A stretch of 64,000 nucleotides of DNA, taken from positions 930,001 through 994,000 of the forward strand of contig NZ_CP054587.1 of NCBI RefSeq assembly GCF_002025255.2, in the 5' to 3' direction. How positions within the stretch are numbered: position 1 is the stretch's first letter; each line of letters starts with the position of its first letter. Below are positions 1 to 7,281 of the stretch, one piece after another. Below the pieces are notes generated by a model. The model was not told the DNA's origin and ran no database searches. It saw nothing but the letters and a program-made list of their open reading frames with translations. The DNA comes from Halolamina sp. CBA1230. GTDB taxonomy: Archaea; Halobacteriota; Halobacteria; Halobacteriales; Haloferacaceae. The translations under genes and the position numbers were made by a program.

Positions 1-317
1 TGTTCAGTATCGGTAAGGCGAGAAAGTGCTTCCTCGACGATCCACTGCCGTTCGGCACTGGAAATGTGCGTCGCTGACCCGTCGTAGGTGTCTGCCTCGT
101 ATAACTCGTCTACTAACGTACGGAATCGTTCGCATCGAAGCTCAATTGGGGAGCCGTAGGTGTCCCACTGGTCAGCGACAATCCCGTCGTTCACGGATGG
201 CGGTTCAAGATACAGCACAGACTGCGGTACCCCTGAGGAACGTTCGTCGGCCCACTGGAGTATGGCGGCCCGTCCATCTGAGGGAGTAGGTTCCGAGAAC
301 ACCCGGCGTGTCGTCAT
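1..317 (-). CDS. N-terminal part of a large protein, possibly AddB/RecB-like nuclease (runs off left edge)
   Basis: An open frame runs on the minus strand from an ATG at 315-317 to the window edge without a stop, giving about 105 residues. It contains VLYLEPPSVNDGIV, an RFRTLVDEL helix and ISSAERQWIVEEAL near the visible end. A helix of the form F..L...L followed by 'ls..eR..iv..aL' is common near the start of AddB/RecB-type nuclease or helicase subunits, where it precedes the helicase-like core. This similarity is from memory, and most of the protein lies outside the window. The 195 bases between this start and the next gene hold two divergent promoters and no other gene I can support. Confidence 0.5.
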   Translation of the reverse strand, partial: MTTRRVFSEPTPSDGRAAILQWADERSSGVPQSVLYLEPPSVNDGIVADQWDTYGSPIELRCERFRTLVDELYEADTYDGSATHISSAERQWIVEEALSRLTDTE

Positions 318-512
318 TGTGCCATCCTCACGCAACAAACACGTCAAACTTGCGCTGCCGAAAAGACATGTACTGAGTCAGCCGCAGGAAAAGACGGTGA
401 ACACATCACTGATTTTTCTCGACTGTGCCTATCGGTTGGAACCGCTTGAGATGTTTCTGAATATGGGCAATAGAGCTATCTTTTTTGATCGTGACGAGTC
501 TCAGGAGCTCTA

Positions 513-2024
513 ATGAGCGGCCCTAAAGCGCCGAGTTCAGTCGGGCGGCTCCCGACTGCCGTGGCAGATGAAATGGTTCGGCGGCTGTTCGACGATGGAG
601 ACCCGGAATCTGATGACCGGATCTTGTTCCCTGGCGTCGGCCACGGGGAACTCGTTGAAGCGGTGGCTCGATACTGTGAACGCCACGAGCTCGATTTCCC
701 CGAGAGCATCGCCTTGGAGACGAACGAAGAGCTCGTAGAGGAAGCCAGAGAGAAGTTTGACGAATTGCCGCTTGAGGTTCGCCGGCTCGATTTTCTTGGG
801 AGTCTTCCCGACCTCGGAGAGTTTGAATTCATTGTGAGTGACCCACCGGTAGCGAGGCTGCACGAGCTGTCCCAAGAGGTTCGGGAGGATCTTGCAATGC
901 GGTTCGATACGATCTCTGCTGACGGACCTGGACGGGATGAGGACTATTATCTCGCGTTCTTCGAGCAGGGGTTAGGGATACTTGCTGCCGAGGGGCGACT
1001 GGTCTTCGCTACCCCTGACTTCACGAGCAAGCAAGGGCACTCCGCAATTCCTGAACTGAAACGGCGGCTCACAACGTTCCACATTGAGGATATTGATGAG
1101 AGTCCCGTCGAGTCACCGTACGATCAAGCGGAACTGGATATCGTGATTACAACGGTCGCCCACGCAGAGCCCGATTCGAAATATGCATCCGAGGTTGATT
1201 TCGAAGGCGTGCAGGAAGCACTGACGGTCACATACGACATCGGCGTTGCGGACATCATGACGCAAGACCCGGTGGCGTTCTACTCAGACGATGATGTCCA
1301 TAGTGTCTACCTGACTCTCGTTCGGAATGACTACGACGCGGCACCGGTTCGAGACCGGGATACCGGGGAATGCCTCGGGCTCGTGTCGAAAGCCGAGCTC
1401 ACTGGCGCTGATACGGGGACGCTTGCGGACGGGTACATCACGGATCTTGACGAGAGTAGGCTCATCTCTGCTACGGCGTCGTTCGATGAACTGCTGACGC
1501 AGTTACGTGAGAAACGGTTTTGCGTGGTAGGGACTGCTGACGATATTCGAGGGATCGTGACGCGGTTCGACCTCAACAGCATGGAAGTGTATTTCCACTT
1601 GTACGCGAAGTTCGCGCAGTTCGAGATCGGGTTGCGAAACGCCATCCGCGACTACGAAATCGACTGGGATGACGCGCTCTTGGAGGCCGGAATCAGCTGG
1701 ACGGATATCAAGCGACGGCGAAAGGAGTACCGGGAGAAATCTGAAGTCGCACAGGATGTTCTCGACACGCTGCTGTTGTCTGACCTGATCAAGATCGTTG
1801 AGAACAGCAGACTCCAAGCGGAGATTGAATTCGACCGGTCGTCCCTCGGCGTTCGACCTTCGGCTATCAACAAGCTGCGTGGGTCCGTTGCTCACTACCA
1901 GCCGCTAATCCATACGATGGACTCGTTATCGTTGCCGAAGCAGCGAACAGCGGAGAATTTCGGCGAGGTTTATGATGCACTGAACGAGAGCCTTCAGGCT
2001 CTTGAGAGCCGGAACTACATCTAA
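513..2024 (+). CDS. Methyltransferase-like / CBS pair / HEPN fusion protein, putative defence or stress effector
   Basis: The product has 503 residues and three visible parts. Residues 1-220 look like a Rossmann N6-adenine methyltransferase: LFPGVGHGEL (38-47) sits where the SAM-binding motif is expected, and SDPP (109-112) matches the catalytic (N/D/S)PP(Y/F) motif, although Val replaces the usual aromatic residue. Residues 245-350 form two CBS motifs (IMTQDPVAFYSDDDVHSVY, then ISATASFDELL..KRFCVVG), which usually bind adenosine nucleotides. Residues 360-500 are helical, with FEIGLRNAIRDY and an R-x4-H motif (R456-H461), the catalytic signature of HEPN RNases. My inference is a nucleotide-sensing effector. 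A GGAG sequence lies just before the ATG. The gene stands alone in an AT-rich island. Confidence 0.7.
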   Translation: MSGPKAPSSVGRLPTAVADEMVRRLFDDGDPESDDRILFPGVGHGELVEAVARYCERHELDFPESIALETNEELVEEAREKFDELPLEVRRLDFLGSLPDLGEFEFIVSDPPVARLHELSQEVREDLAMRFDTISADGPGRDEDYYLAFFEQGLGILAAEGRLVFATPDFTSKQGHSAIPELKRRLTTFHIEDIDESPVESPYDQAELDIVITTVAHAEPDSKYASEVDFEGVQEALTVTYDIGVADIMTQDPVAFYSDDDVHSVYLTLVRNDYDAAPVRDRDTGECLGLVSKAELTGADTGTLADGYITDLDESRLISATASFDELLTQLREKRFCVVGTADDIRGIVTRFDLNSMEVYFHLYAKFAQFEIGLRNAIRDYEIDWDDALLEAGISWTDIKRRRKEYREKSEVAQDVLDTLLLSDLIKIVENSRLQAEIEFDRSSLGVRPSAINKLRGSVAHYQPLIHTMDSLSLPKQRTAENFGEVYDALNESLQALESRNYI

Positions 2025-2385
2025 CCAGAGGTTGTCTTCTTCACCGCTCCATCTGCTACGCCAACTGAGATAGCCGATCGTCTTGAGTACTGAGAAACCC
2101 ACCGGTGTCGGGGGTTATGGAAAATTCATTACACGGAAGCACCGAGTGTCGCCGATTATACCGGTTGCTTATACTCCGACGGCCAGTGAAGAGGGGGGCG
2201 TCTCCCTCTTCGGAGTGCTGTCGGACCGGACGAACGTACTAGACGTGATTCCCCCACGTTTGACGTCGTGTCGTTCGGTCTGCCGCGTCTGAGTCGTGAG
2301 TGCCGGCGACGTGCGCCGATACCGGACGGGGTACTCAGGGCTAACCGTTTAAAGTGGGTGGTTACTCTCATTCTGTGGTCGAATC
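2025..2385. other. Non-coding gap with promoter for the next gene pair
   Basis: I see no convincing gene here. An open frame of about 69 codons (2083-2292) has no family resemblance and no clear promoter. Near the right end, GTTTAAAG at about 2347-2354 is a TATA-like box about 30 bases before the ATG at 2386, so the downstream pair is probably transcribed with almost no leader. Confidence 0.5.
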
Positions 2386-2670
2386 ATGACAGCGAACAAC
2401 GAGACCGGTCGAATTGCGAAACTGGACGAAGTAAAGGAACTCCTCGCGCGGTTAGAGGAGGAGAAAGACATGAAGTTAGGCGGTCCACGTGGAGCGCTGA
2501 TGCGGGCGGGGCAGAGCGTGTCGGTAGAATCGGCGTACATGAACCACATGCAGAAAGCGGCTGGGCAGATTACTGGGCTTGCGATCGAAGGTGGGTACGA
2601 TGAGACTGCATCGGACGTCGCCGCCCTGATCGATGAACTCGAAGCTGCGAGTCGAGGTGGGTCCGAATGA
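2386..2670 (+). CDS. Small acidic hypothetical protein, first of an overlapping pair
   Basis: The product has 94 residues and a family I do not recognise. It is charged and predicted helical (KLDEVKELLARLEEEKDMKLGG at the start and VAALIDELEAA at the end) with no signal peptide, membrane segment or cysteine. A TATA-like box about 30 bases upstream supports the ATG at 2386. The stop overlaps the start of the next gene by four bases (ATGA), so the two are probably translationally coupled and act together. The helical, pairwise arrangement would suit a small regulatory or toxin-antitoxin-like pair, but no motif proves this. Confidence 0.65.
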   Translation: MTANNETGRIAKLDEVKELLARLEEEKDMKLGGPRGALMRAGQSVSVESAYMNHMQKAAGQITGLAIEGGYDETASDVAALIDELEAASRGGSE

Positions 2671-2942
2671 GTGAGTCGAACAGTGACTTGTCTGCGGAGG
2701 AGAAGTTCGTCGGGATCGTCAACGCGGCGATGGCGAAGGGGGTGCAGAACGGTGTTGACCCGGACCTGATGGCTCGCGTCTGCCTGAACACCGCCCGCGA
2801 ACTGTATGATTACTACGGTGCTGGGGAAGAGCACACGAACTACCTCGCGTTCGTGACCGACGCGCAGTTCGAGCAAGCCGAAATCGAAGAGTGGCTGGAT
2901 CACGTCGAAGCCCGGGAATGGCGAGACGGCAAGCGGAACTAG
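2667..2942 (+). CDS. Small acidic hypothetical protein, second of an overlapping pair
   Basis: The product has 91 residues and a family I do not recognise. It has AEEKFVGIVNAAMAKGVQNG near the start, CLNTARELYDYYGAG in the middle and a charged tail ending WRDGKRN. It has no membrane segment or signal peptide. Its ATG lies inside the end of the preceding gene (four-base overlap), which supports both the start choice and co-expression. The 155 bases after it contain no gene. Confidence 0.65.
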   Translation: MSESNSDLSAEEKFVGIVNAAMAKGVQNGVDPDLMARVCLNTARELYDYYGAGEEHTNYLAFVTDAQFEQAEIEEWLDHVEAREWRDGKRN

Positions 2943-3097
2943 CCCTGAGTCGGTTCGACGTGATTCAGCTTATCGGTAGGAAATTTCCGTTCATACCCAA
3001 CGCAGATGGTCTTCGGAGGAAGACTGGGTCGATATCGAGTTCGCAATCGGTTGGATGCGAGATTTAAGATAGTGCCCTAAGCCACGGTGAAGCTGAA

Positions 3098-3283
3098 TTA
3101 CTTCACTTCGGTTACATCGGCTTCGTCCGCGCCAGCCTTTACTGCTTTAATACCCTGTTTTGCCTTCGATTTTGTCGCATATCCTTCGCCGCTGTCAGCG
3201 ACGATGTTCCCGTTATCATGCCGTAATCGCCATCTCCACTGACCTGCCCCATCCTCGAATATCTCAAACGAGAGTTTGCTCAT
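3098..3283 (-). CDS. DUF1508/YegP-family small protein
   Basis: The product has 61 residues and matches the DUF1508 pattern: KLSFEIFEDGAGQWRWRLRH, then GNIVADSGEGYATKSKAKQGI, then a short acidic tail. Members usually carry one or two copies of this 50-60 residue beta-rich unit; this one has a single copy. Many haloarchaea encode such a protein and its molecular function is unknown. I chose the ATG at 3281-3283 because the family begins there; a longer frame adds 27 residues without family character. The upstream region is shared with the divergent gene at 3368, only 84 bases away. Confidence 0.8.
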   Translation of the reverse strand: MSKLSFEIFEDGAGQWRWRLRHDNGNIVADSGEGYATKSKAKQGIKAVKAGADEADVTEVK

Positions 3284-3367
3284 ACAGGGGCTACCACATG
3301 CAGCGTAGAAATGGTTTGGGCGTACGTTAGAACTAAGCGACTGGTTCCCGTTTTGTTCTGACAACAG

Positions 3368-4168
3368 ATGTCCGAGAATACAGGTGAAGAGATTCCCGAG
3401 GGCATCATTGAACCCGACTGGGAGTCAACCATTTGGCGTTATATTGACTTCTACCAGTTTGTCTCGTTGGTCCAGAGGGAAAGCCTGTATTTCAACAGAG
3501 CGGATCGGTTTTCTGATCCATTTGAAGGATCCCTACCCCTTCCGAATGCGAGGGAAAGACAGGAGATCATTGACGAGTTCGAATTAGCGGAGACAGCTGA
3601 CGACGTTGACGAGCTAGCCTCCTCTGCTTATGAATCATATCGCAAATTCACGTTCCTCAACTGTTGGCACTCCCGGGATCGAGAATCAGCATTTATGTGG
3701 GAGTTGTATTCTGACCAAGCAATCGCACTGAAGTCTACAGCAGGTCAGCTCCGCGAAGCACTCACAGAATCTGGAGAGGACGTGCAAATCAGCAAAGTTC
3801 GGTATATTGACTACCAAGAGTCGAAAATTGATGAGGAAGATACCTTCAGTCCGTTCGTTCATAAACGCCTGAGTTACGAAAACGAGAACGAAATTAGAGC
3901 ACTCATTCAACAGCCACCTGACGTTCGTCCACAGCGTGAATCAGATGATTCTCCGGGTGTCTACGTCCCCGTCGGTGATGACGTGACCGACGCGATGCTG
4001 ATCCCAGGAAAATTCGTATCAGTAAATCTCCCCGAACTGATTTCAGAGATATACATTTCCCCATCAAGAGGAGAGAAATTCGAAGAGCTAGTCAAAATGC
4101 TAGTCTCCGATGCTGGACTAGACATAGAGGTTAAAAGATCTGAGCTTGACTCTGACCCGGTCTATTAA
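3368..4168 (+). CDS. DUF2971-like protein
   Basis: The product has 266 residues. It starts with an aromatic-rich stretch (IWRYIDFYQFVSLVQR), then LYFNRADRFSDPFEGSLP, then NCWHSRDRESAFMWELYSD followed by IALKST. This order (a W/Y-rich opening, 'radrF.DpfEG', 'CWh.r..ES..MW..Y....iaikSt') is the pattern I associate with DUF2971. The function is unknown; members occur sporadically and often in variable regions, which fits this island. There is no signal peptide or transmembrane segment. The gene is AT-richer than the chromosomal core. The 222 bases after it have no gene, but they hold a TTTATTAG box about 30 bases before the recombinase start. Confidence 0.6.
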   Translation: MSENTGEEIPEGIIEPDWESTIWRYIDFYQFVSLVQRESLYFNRADRFSDPFEGSLPLPNARERQEIIDEFELAETADDVDELASSAYESYRKFTFLNCWHSRDRESAFMWELYSDQAIALKSTAGQLREALTESGEDVQISKVRYIDYQESKIDEEDTFSPFVHKRLSYENENEIRALIQQPPDVRPQRESDDSPGVYVPVGDDVTDAMLIPGKFVSVNLPELISEIYISPSRGEKFEELVKMLVSDAGLDIEVKRSELDSDPVY

Positions 4169-4390
4169 TGCGACAAGCAGGCCGATTATCCTTGTCACGG
4201 TTCCAGCGATTACTGGCCATCGGTTTCCCATATTCTCGTGAGATGCTTGCTATGCGGAGCAGTGTGCTTCGGTAATTGTTGTAGGCTTCAGCACAGTAGT
4301 GGGACTGGCCCTGTTCATGGACACATGTCCGTGTACAGGTTGTACACGACTTTCCTCTTTTATTAGTGGATCAAACCCAGATATGGGTGT

Positions 4391-5146
4391 ATGAGAGACA
4401 CCGAGAATGTCGCCAGTTACGTCCGGTCGAGCAGCGACCAACAAGAGGAAGCCCACCAGATTGACGACATCGATGCGTGGGCGGAGAACCACGGCATCGA
4501 CCCGCGAGATATCGACCGGTACGCTGATATCGCTCAGTCAGGGGCCGACCCAGGACGCGAGCAGTTCCGCGAACTAATCGACACGATCGAAGCGGGCGAG
4601 TACGACCGAGTCATCATCTGGGAAATCAGCCGGCTGGCACGACTCGGCAGCACTTACCAGCGGTTCTTCGAGGCAGCTGGCGATGCAGGGACGATCGTGA
4701 ATATCACGAACGGGTGGACGGACACGGTCAAACCGGACGGCACCGGGAAGCTCATCGCAGACATCAGCGCCGCGGTAGCAGAGGAGGAGCGACGGAAGCT
4801 CATCAATCGCGTTGAGTCAGGCATCAGGCGCGCTCGGAAGGAAGGGAAGTGGCTGGGGGAAGTGCCGGTCGGGTTCGAGCGGAACAACGAGGGATACCTT
4901 CGCCCGGTCATCGATCCGGAAGGGAACGAGGATGGGTACTTGGAACTCCGCGCCGCGCTGCAGGACATCGAGGACGGAGAGTCCTACCGTGCCGCCGCCG
5001 ACGGTCTCAATACGACCCGGCAGACGCTCAGTCGAATCCACCAGGACGAGGATCGCCGGCAGTGGTACCTCGATGCGGAAGCGGGCGACGATCGTGTTGC
5101 GGAGGCGCTGCAGGACGTCGCCACAGGCACGAGGACCGACTCATAG
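4391..5146 (+). CDS. Serine recombinase (resolvase/invertase family)
   Basis: The product has 251 residues. ASYVRSSSDQQEE near the N-terminus matches the resolvase 'YxRxS..Q' signature, with Ser14 the expected nucleophile. IIWEISRLARLGS carries the conserved Arg residues of the catalytic pocket, and AEEERRKLINRVESGIRRARKEGKWLG is the long connecting helix. The C-terminal part (SYRAAADGLNTTRQTLSRI) looks like a helix-turn-helix that binds the crossover site. Such proteins act in integration, resolution or inversion of mobile DNA. The gene has its own TATA-like box at about 4351-4358. It is the only recombinase seen in the island, so it is a candidate for moving part of it. Confidence 0.88.
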   Translation: MRDTENVASYVRSSSDQQEEAHQIDDIDAWAENHGIDPRDIDRYADIAQSGADPGREQFRELIDTIEAGEYDRVIIWEISRLARLGSTYQRFFEAAGDAGTIVNITNGWTDTVKPDGTGKLIADISAAVAEEERRKLINRVESGIRRARKEGKWLGEVPVGFERNNEGYLRPVIDPEGNEDGYLELRAALQDIEDGESYRAAADGLNTTRQTLSRIHQDEDRRQWYLDAEAGDDRVAEALQDVATGTRTDS

Positions 5147-5234
5147 TGGCGCGAGGGGTGGTTCGAGTTACGATACCCGCGAGTTTGTCAACTACAGCGA
5201 CGGAATGTGGCTGTTGAAGTGACTCGGTGCAGTG

Positions 5235-5279
5235 ACATTACCCGCCGCCCGAATGGGGCGGCGGGCGGAGAGAGTGACG
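5235..5279. repeat. Stem-loop repeat, copy 1 (perfect 10-bp stem)
   Basis: CCCGCCGCCC (5241-5250) and GGGCGGCGGG (5256-5265) form a perfect 10-base-pair stem with a GAATG loop, followed by a purine tract ending GAGAGAGTGA. A second copy with the same stem and tail but a different loop lies at 6941-6981. It could be a transcription terminator after the recombinase or the mark of a small mobile sequence. The rest of the 5147-5385 gap holds no gene; GTTGTCAACACG (5324-5335) also recurs at 6792-6803. Confidence 0.7.
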
Positions 5280-5385
5280 ACGGGCAGATGACGCTCGCAG
5301 GCTACTGACAACGGCCTTCTTGTTGTCAACACGACCCGTTCCCCCCGGAGCCGGATTTATCAAACTGAGAACCACACAGTCACCC

Positions 5386-5592
5386 ATGGCCGACGACGAC
5401 GAAGAGAACGACACGAAGGAGAGCGAAAACATGCAGGAAGAAGGAGAAGAGGAGTCACTTAGCCGGTCCTTTGTCGCCGAAACTCCAGACGAAGATCCGC
5501 GGTTTGAGACGGCCGGTACAGACACGTCAGATCACGGTAGCGAGAACACCAGTGATGGGAGCGATGAACAACCCTGTGAGAGCGACGAGTAA
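5386..5592 (+). CDS. Tiny acidic protein with VAETP..DPR core (family member 1)
   Basis: The product has 68 residues, very rich in Asp, Glu, Ser and Gly, with no predicted fold of its own. Its only conserved part is FVAETPDEDPRFE in the middle. The next three small genes carry the same core as VADTP followed by DPR. I chose the ATG at 5386 because a TATA-like box (GATTTATC, about 5354) sits about 30 bases upstream and the family homology starts nearby; an upstream in-frame start would lie inside the promoter. This gene is separated by 82 bases from the next member and seems to have its own promoter. The function is unknown. Confidence 0.65.
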   Translation: MADDDEENDTKESENMQEEGEEESLSRSFVAETPDEDPRFETAGTDTSDHGSENTSDGSDEQPCESDE

Positions 5593-5674
5593 CCAATACA
5601 CGGTCTGAAATTGCAGGGTTTACTTCCAGTCCGCGGCGACGGTTTTTACCCACGTAGCAACCACTAATGGGTAC

Positions 5675-5815
5675 ATGACCGACGATAACGGGGATTCTGA
5701 GTCCGAGTCGGACTCACCGACTACAAGTGTTGATCGGAAAGCGAGAGTTGCGGATACACCAGAGGATGACCCGCGTGGGTCATCAAGCGACGGTGATTCC
5801 TCCGGAGACGAGTAA
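5675..5815 (+). CDS. Tiny acidic protein with VADTP..DPR core (family member 2)
   Basis: The product has 46 residues, starting MTDDNGDSESESDS and containing RKARVADTPEDDPRGSSS. It is a paralogue of the flanking small genes, sharing the acidic serine-rich opening, the basic step (RKAR), the VADTP..DPRG core and the acidic tail. GTTTTTACC at about 5641-5649 is a TATA-like box about 30 bases before the ATG. The stop is two bases from the next start, so members 2-4 form one transcription unit. The gene is short enough to be missed by most gene finders. Confidence 0.6.
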   Translation: MTDDNGDSESESDSPTTSVDRKARVADTPEDDPRGSSSDGDSSGDE

Positions 5816-5817
5816 CC

Positions 5818-5979
5818 ATGTCTGACGATAACGGTGATTCGAGTTCGAGTGGTGACGGGAGCAAACAAAGTGCGAACAGGAAAGCGCAAGTCGCCGACAC
5901 ACCAGATTCCGACCCGAGAGGTGGGAACGACGGTGGTGGCGACGGTGGGTCGAGCTCCGGAGAGGGAGGTGAAGACTAA
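5818..5979 (+). CDS. Tiny acidic protein with VADTP..DPR core (family member 3)
   Basis: The product has 53 residues: an acidic Ser/Gly-rich start, then NRKAQVADTPDSDPRGGN, then a Gly/Ser/Asp-rich tail. It is most similar to member 2, with which it shares DDNGDS at the start and RKAxVADTP in the core. It starts two bases after the stop of member 2 and ends one base before the ATG of member 4. It is probably unstructured apart from the core, and its role is unknown. Confidence 0.6.
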   Translation: MSDDNGDSSSSGDGSKQSANRKAQVADTPDSDPRGGNDGGGDGGSSSGEGGED

Positions 5980-5980
5980 T

Positions 5981-6127
5981 ATGAGCGACGATGACAACGG
6001 CGATGAATCGGGCAACCGGCGAGAACTAGAGAAAGCGAGGGTAGCAGACACGCCAGACAAAGACCCGCGAGAACAATCTGCAGAGGCTGCGCAGGCTGAC
6101 ACGGCCGAGAACGACAGCGACGAGTAA
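5981..6127 (+). CDS. Tiny acidic protein with VADTP..DPR core (family member 4)
   Basis: The product has 48 residues, starting MSDDDNGDESGNRRELEKAR and continuing VADTPDKDPREQ, then an Ala/Glu-rich tail. It keeps the family layout but its flanks differ more from members 2 and 3, so the conserved core (basic residues, VADTP, then DPR) is probably the functional peptide. It lies one base after member 3 and 21 bases before the membrane-protein gene at 6149, which may belong to the same operon. Confidence 0.6.
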   Translation: MSDDDNGDESGNRRELEKARVADTPDKDPREQSAEAAQADTAENDSDE

Positions 6128-6148
6128 CTCCGCAGAGGACGCCTTGGA

Positions 6149-6766
6149 ATGGTCTTCAACCTCCCTGTTCTCGATCTGATATTCGCGTTCCTATTCCTTG
6201 TCCCTGGATTTCTCACTTATCGTCTCGCGCGGCACTTCGGGAAAATCACGGTTCAGACGGATTCATTCAACAAGACAGCGTACGCGTTGATTGCGAGCGG
6301 AGTGGCGATATCGATCACGTGGATTGTATCGACACTATTGTTCGATATTCCATTTTCGGCGCTTGTTCAGCTTGATTTGAATGTCTTCCAGTTGGCGTGG
6401 TTTTACCTTGGGATTGTCGGGGTATCATCCGTTCAGGGTGTGATCGTAGGTGTGGCGGTGGATCGGGGGCTACGCCGTAACCATCGAGATAAACGAGAGC
6501 GAGTGTGGACGTTAGCATTCAATGGGTCTGACCAGCCGATTGAAGCGCGTGTGGTGACAGCAGGAGGCGACGAGATTCACGGTTACGTGCAGTCCTGGGA
6601 CAGTGTCGGTCACGGGAAGGATATCTTGCTGAGATACCCGAGGCGGCTTGATGATGAATACGAGGAAATCGGCGACGACGACGGTCTGTTTATCGGGGAG
6701 TACGTGTTGCTGAATGAGGCTGACGTCTCGCAGATTTACTTCGAAGAAGACATCGAGATTGACTAA
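6149..6766 (+). CDS. Membrane protein with cytoplasmic C-terminal domain (DUF6338-like)
   Basis: The product has 205 residues. Three hydrophobic segments are visible: about 7-27 (LDLIFAFLFLVPGFLTYRLA), 43-66 (TAYALIASGVAISITWIVSTLLF) and 75-100 (VFQLAWFYLGIVGVSSVQGVIVG). A soluble domain of about 100 residues follows, with VWTLAFNG and IHGYVQSWDSVGHGKDILLRYP and an acidic end. This layout resembles DUF6338, an uncharacterised family; I am only moderately sure. It sits 21 bases after the VADTP cluster and may be co-transcribed with it, which makes the small acidic proteins possible partners. Confidence 0.65.
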   Translation: MVFNLPVLDLIFAFLFLVPGFLTYRLARHFGKITVQTDSFNKTAYALIASGVAISITWIVSTLLFDIPFSALVQLDLNVFQLAWFYLGIVGVSSVQGVIVGVAVDRGLRRNHRDKRERVWTLAFNGSDQPIEARVVTAGGDEIHGYVQSWDSVGHGKDILLRYPRRLDDEYEEIGDDDGLFIGEYVLLNEADVSQIYFEEDIEID

Positions 6767-6846
6767 CTCTTGACCGTTCCCCGGGACGGCGGGAGTTGTC
6801 AACACGTGTTACCTCTCTCTTGAGGGTCCTCCCCTTACCCGTAGAC

Positions 6847-6981
6847 ATGCGAATCAGGCAGAGACACGCAGTCACAGCACTGCTAATCCTCCTGGCGCTC
6901 ACCGTCCCAGGAGCCGCGCAATCAGACACCGATACTGAAACATCACCCGCCGCCCATCCGGGCGGCGGGCAGAGAGAGTGA
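6847..6981 (+). CDS. Short exported peptide or 3'-truncated gene
   Basis: The frame gives 44 residues. RQRHAVTALLILLALTVPGAAQ looks like a signal peptide with cleavage after GAAQ, leaving about 20 residues. The coding end (SPAAHPGGGQRE, stop) lies entirely within stem-loop repeat copy 2, so the original 3' end may have been replaced when that repeat arrived. I chose the ATG at 6847; an upstream in-frame start adds 17 residues without signal-peptide character. Confidence 0.4.
   Translation: MRIRQRHAVTALLILLALTVPGAAQSDTDTETSPAAHPGGGQRE
6941..6981. repeat. Stem-loop repeat, copy 2 (perfect 10-bp stem)
   Basis: CCCGCCGCCC (6946-6955) and GGGCGGCGGG (6960-6969) form the same 10-base-pair stem as copy 1 at 5241-5265, here with an ATCC loop, and are followed by the same GAGAGAGTGA tail. 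The two copies bracket the VADTP cluster and its membrane protein. Confidence 0.7.
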
Positions 6982-7281
6982 TTCCGGGATGATAGCGCGG
7001 AATCGTGCGGGCGGTGGTGCGCCCGCATGGCGGGCTATACACGTTAAAGGTCGTAGTTTTTGCGAAATCAGTGTGGCCACGAACGGTTACCGCACACAGT
7101 GACCGCGCAGTGTTATCGCCCCCACCGGACACAGGGAGTGGACACGAACACAGGGTACAATTAGCAGGACGGTGGGCGGACTGCCAGCACGACTATACTA
7201 CCGCGAACACGCAGTAGGCGGCCTGAACCGGGCGTCTGAGGGCAGGGTTTTAAACGTGACAGCAGGTTACTGACGGGTACG
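6982..7281. other. Non-coding gap with a hairpin and promoter
   Basis: No gene can be supported. GCGGGCG and CGCCCGC at about 7007-7027 form a 7-base-pair hairpin. TTTTAAAC at about 7247-7254 is a TATA-like box for the gene starting at 7282. A GTG-initiated frame of about 70 codons inside has no family resemblance. Confidence 0.5.

Noticed and set aside
2083-2292. 69-codon open frame between the HEPN fusion gene and the 2386 gene
   Set aside because: It has no recognisable family and no promoter at a suitable distance, and a similar open frame exists on the other strand.
6796-6846. Upstream 17-codon extension of the exported-peptide gene
   Set aside because: It adds no signal-peptide features and starts within the shared GTTGTCAACACG sequence that looks like promoter or repeat DNA.
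7005-7217. 70-codon GTG frame in the 6,982-7,281 gap
   Set aside because: It starts inside a hairpin, has no family resemblance, and the promoter in this gap points to the gene at 7282.
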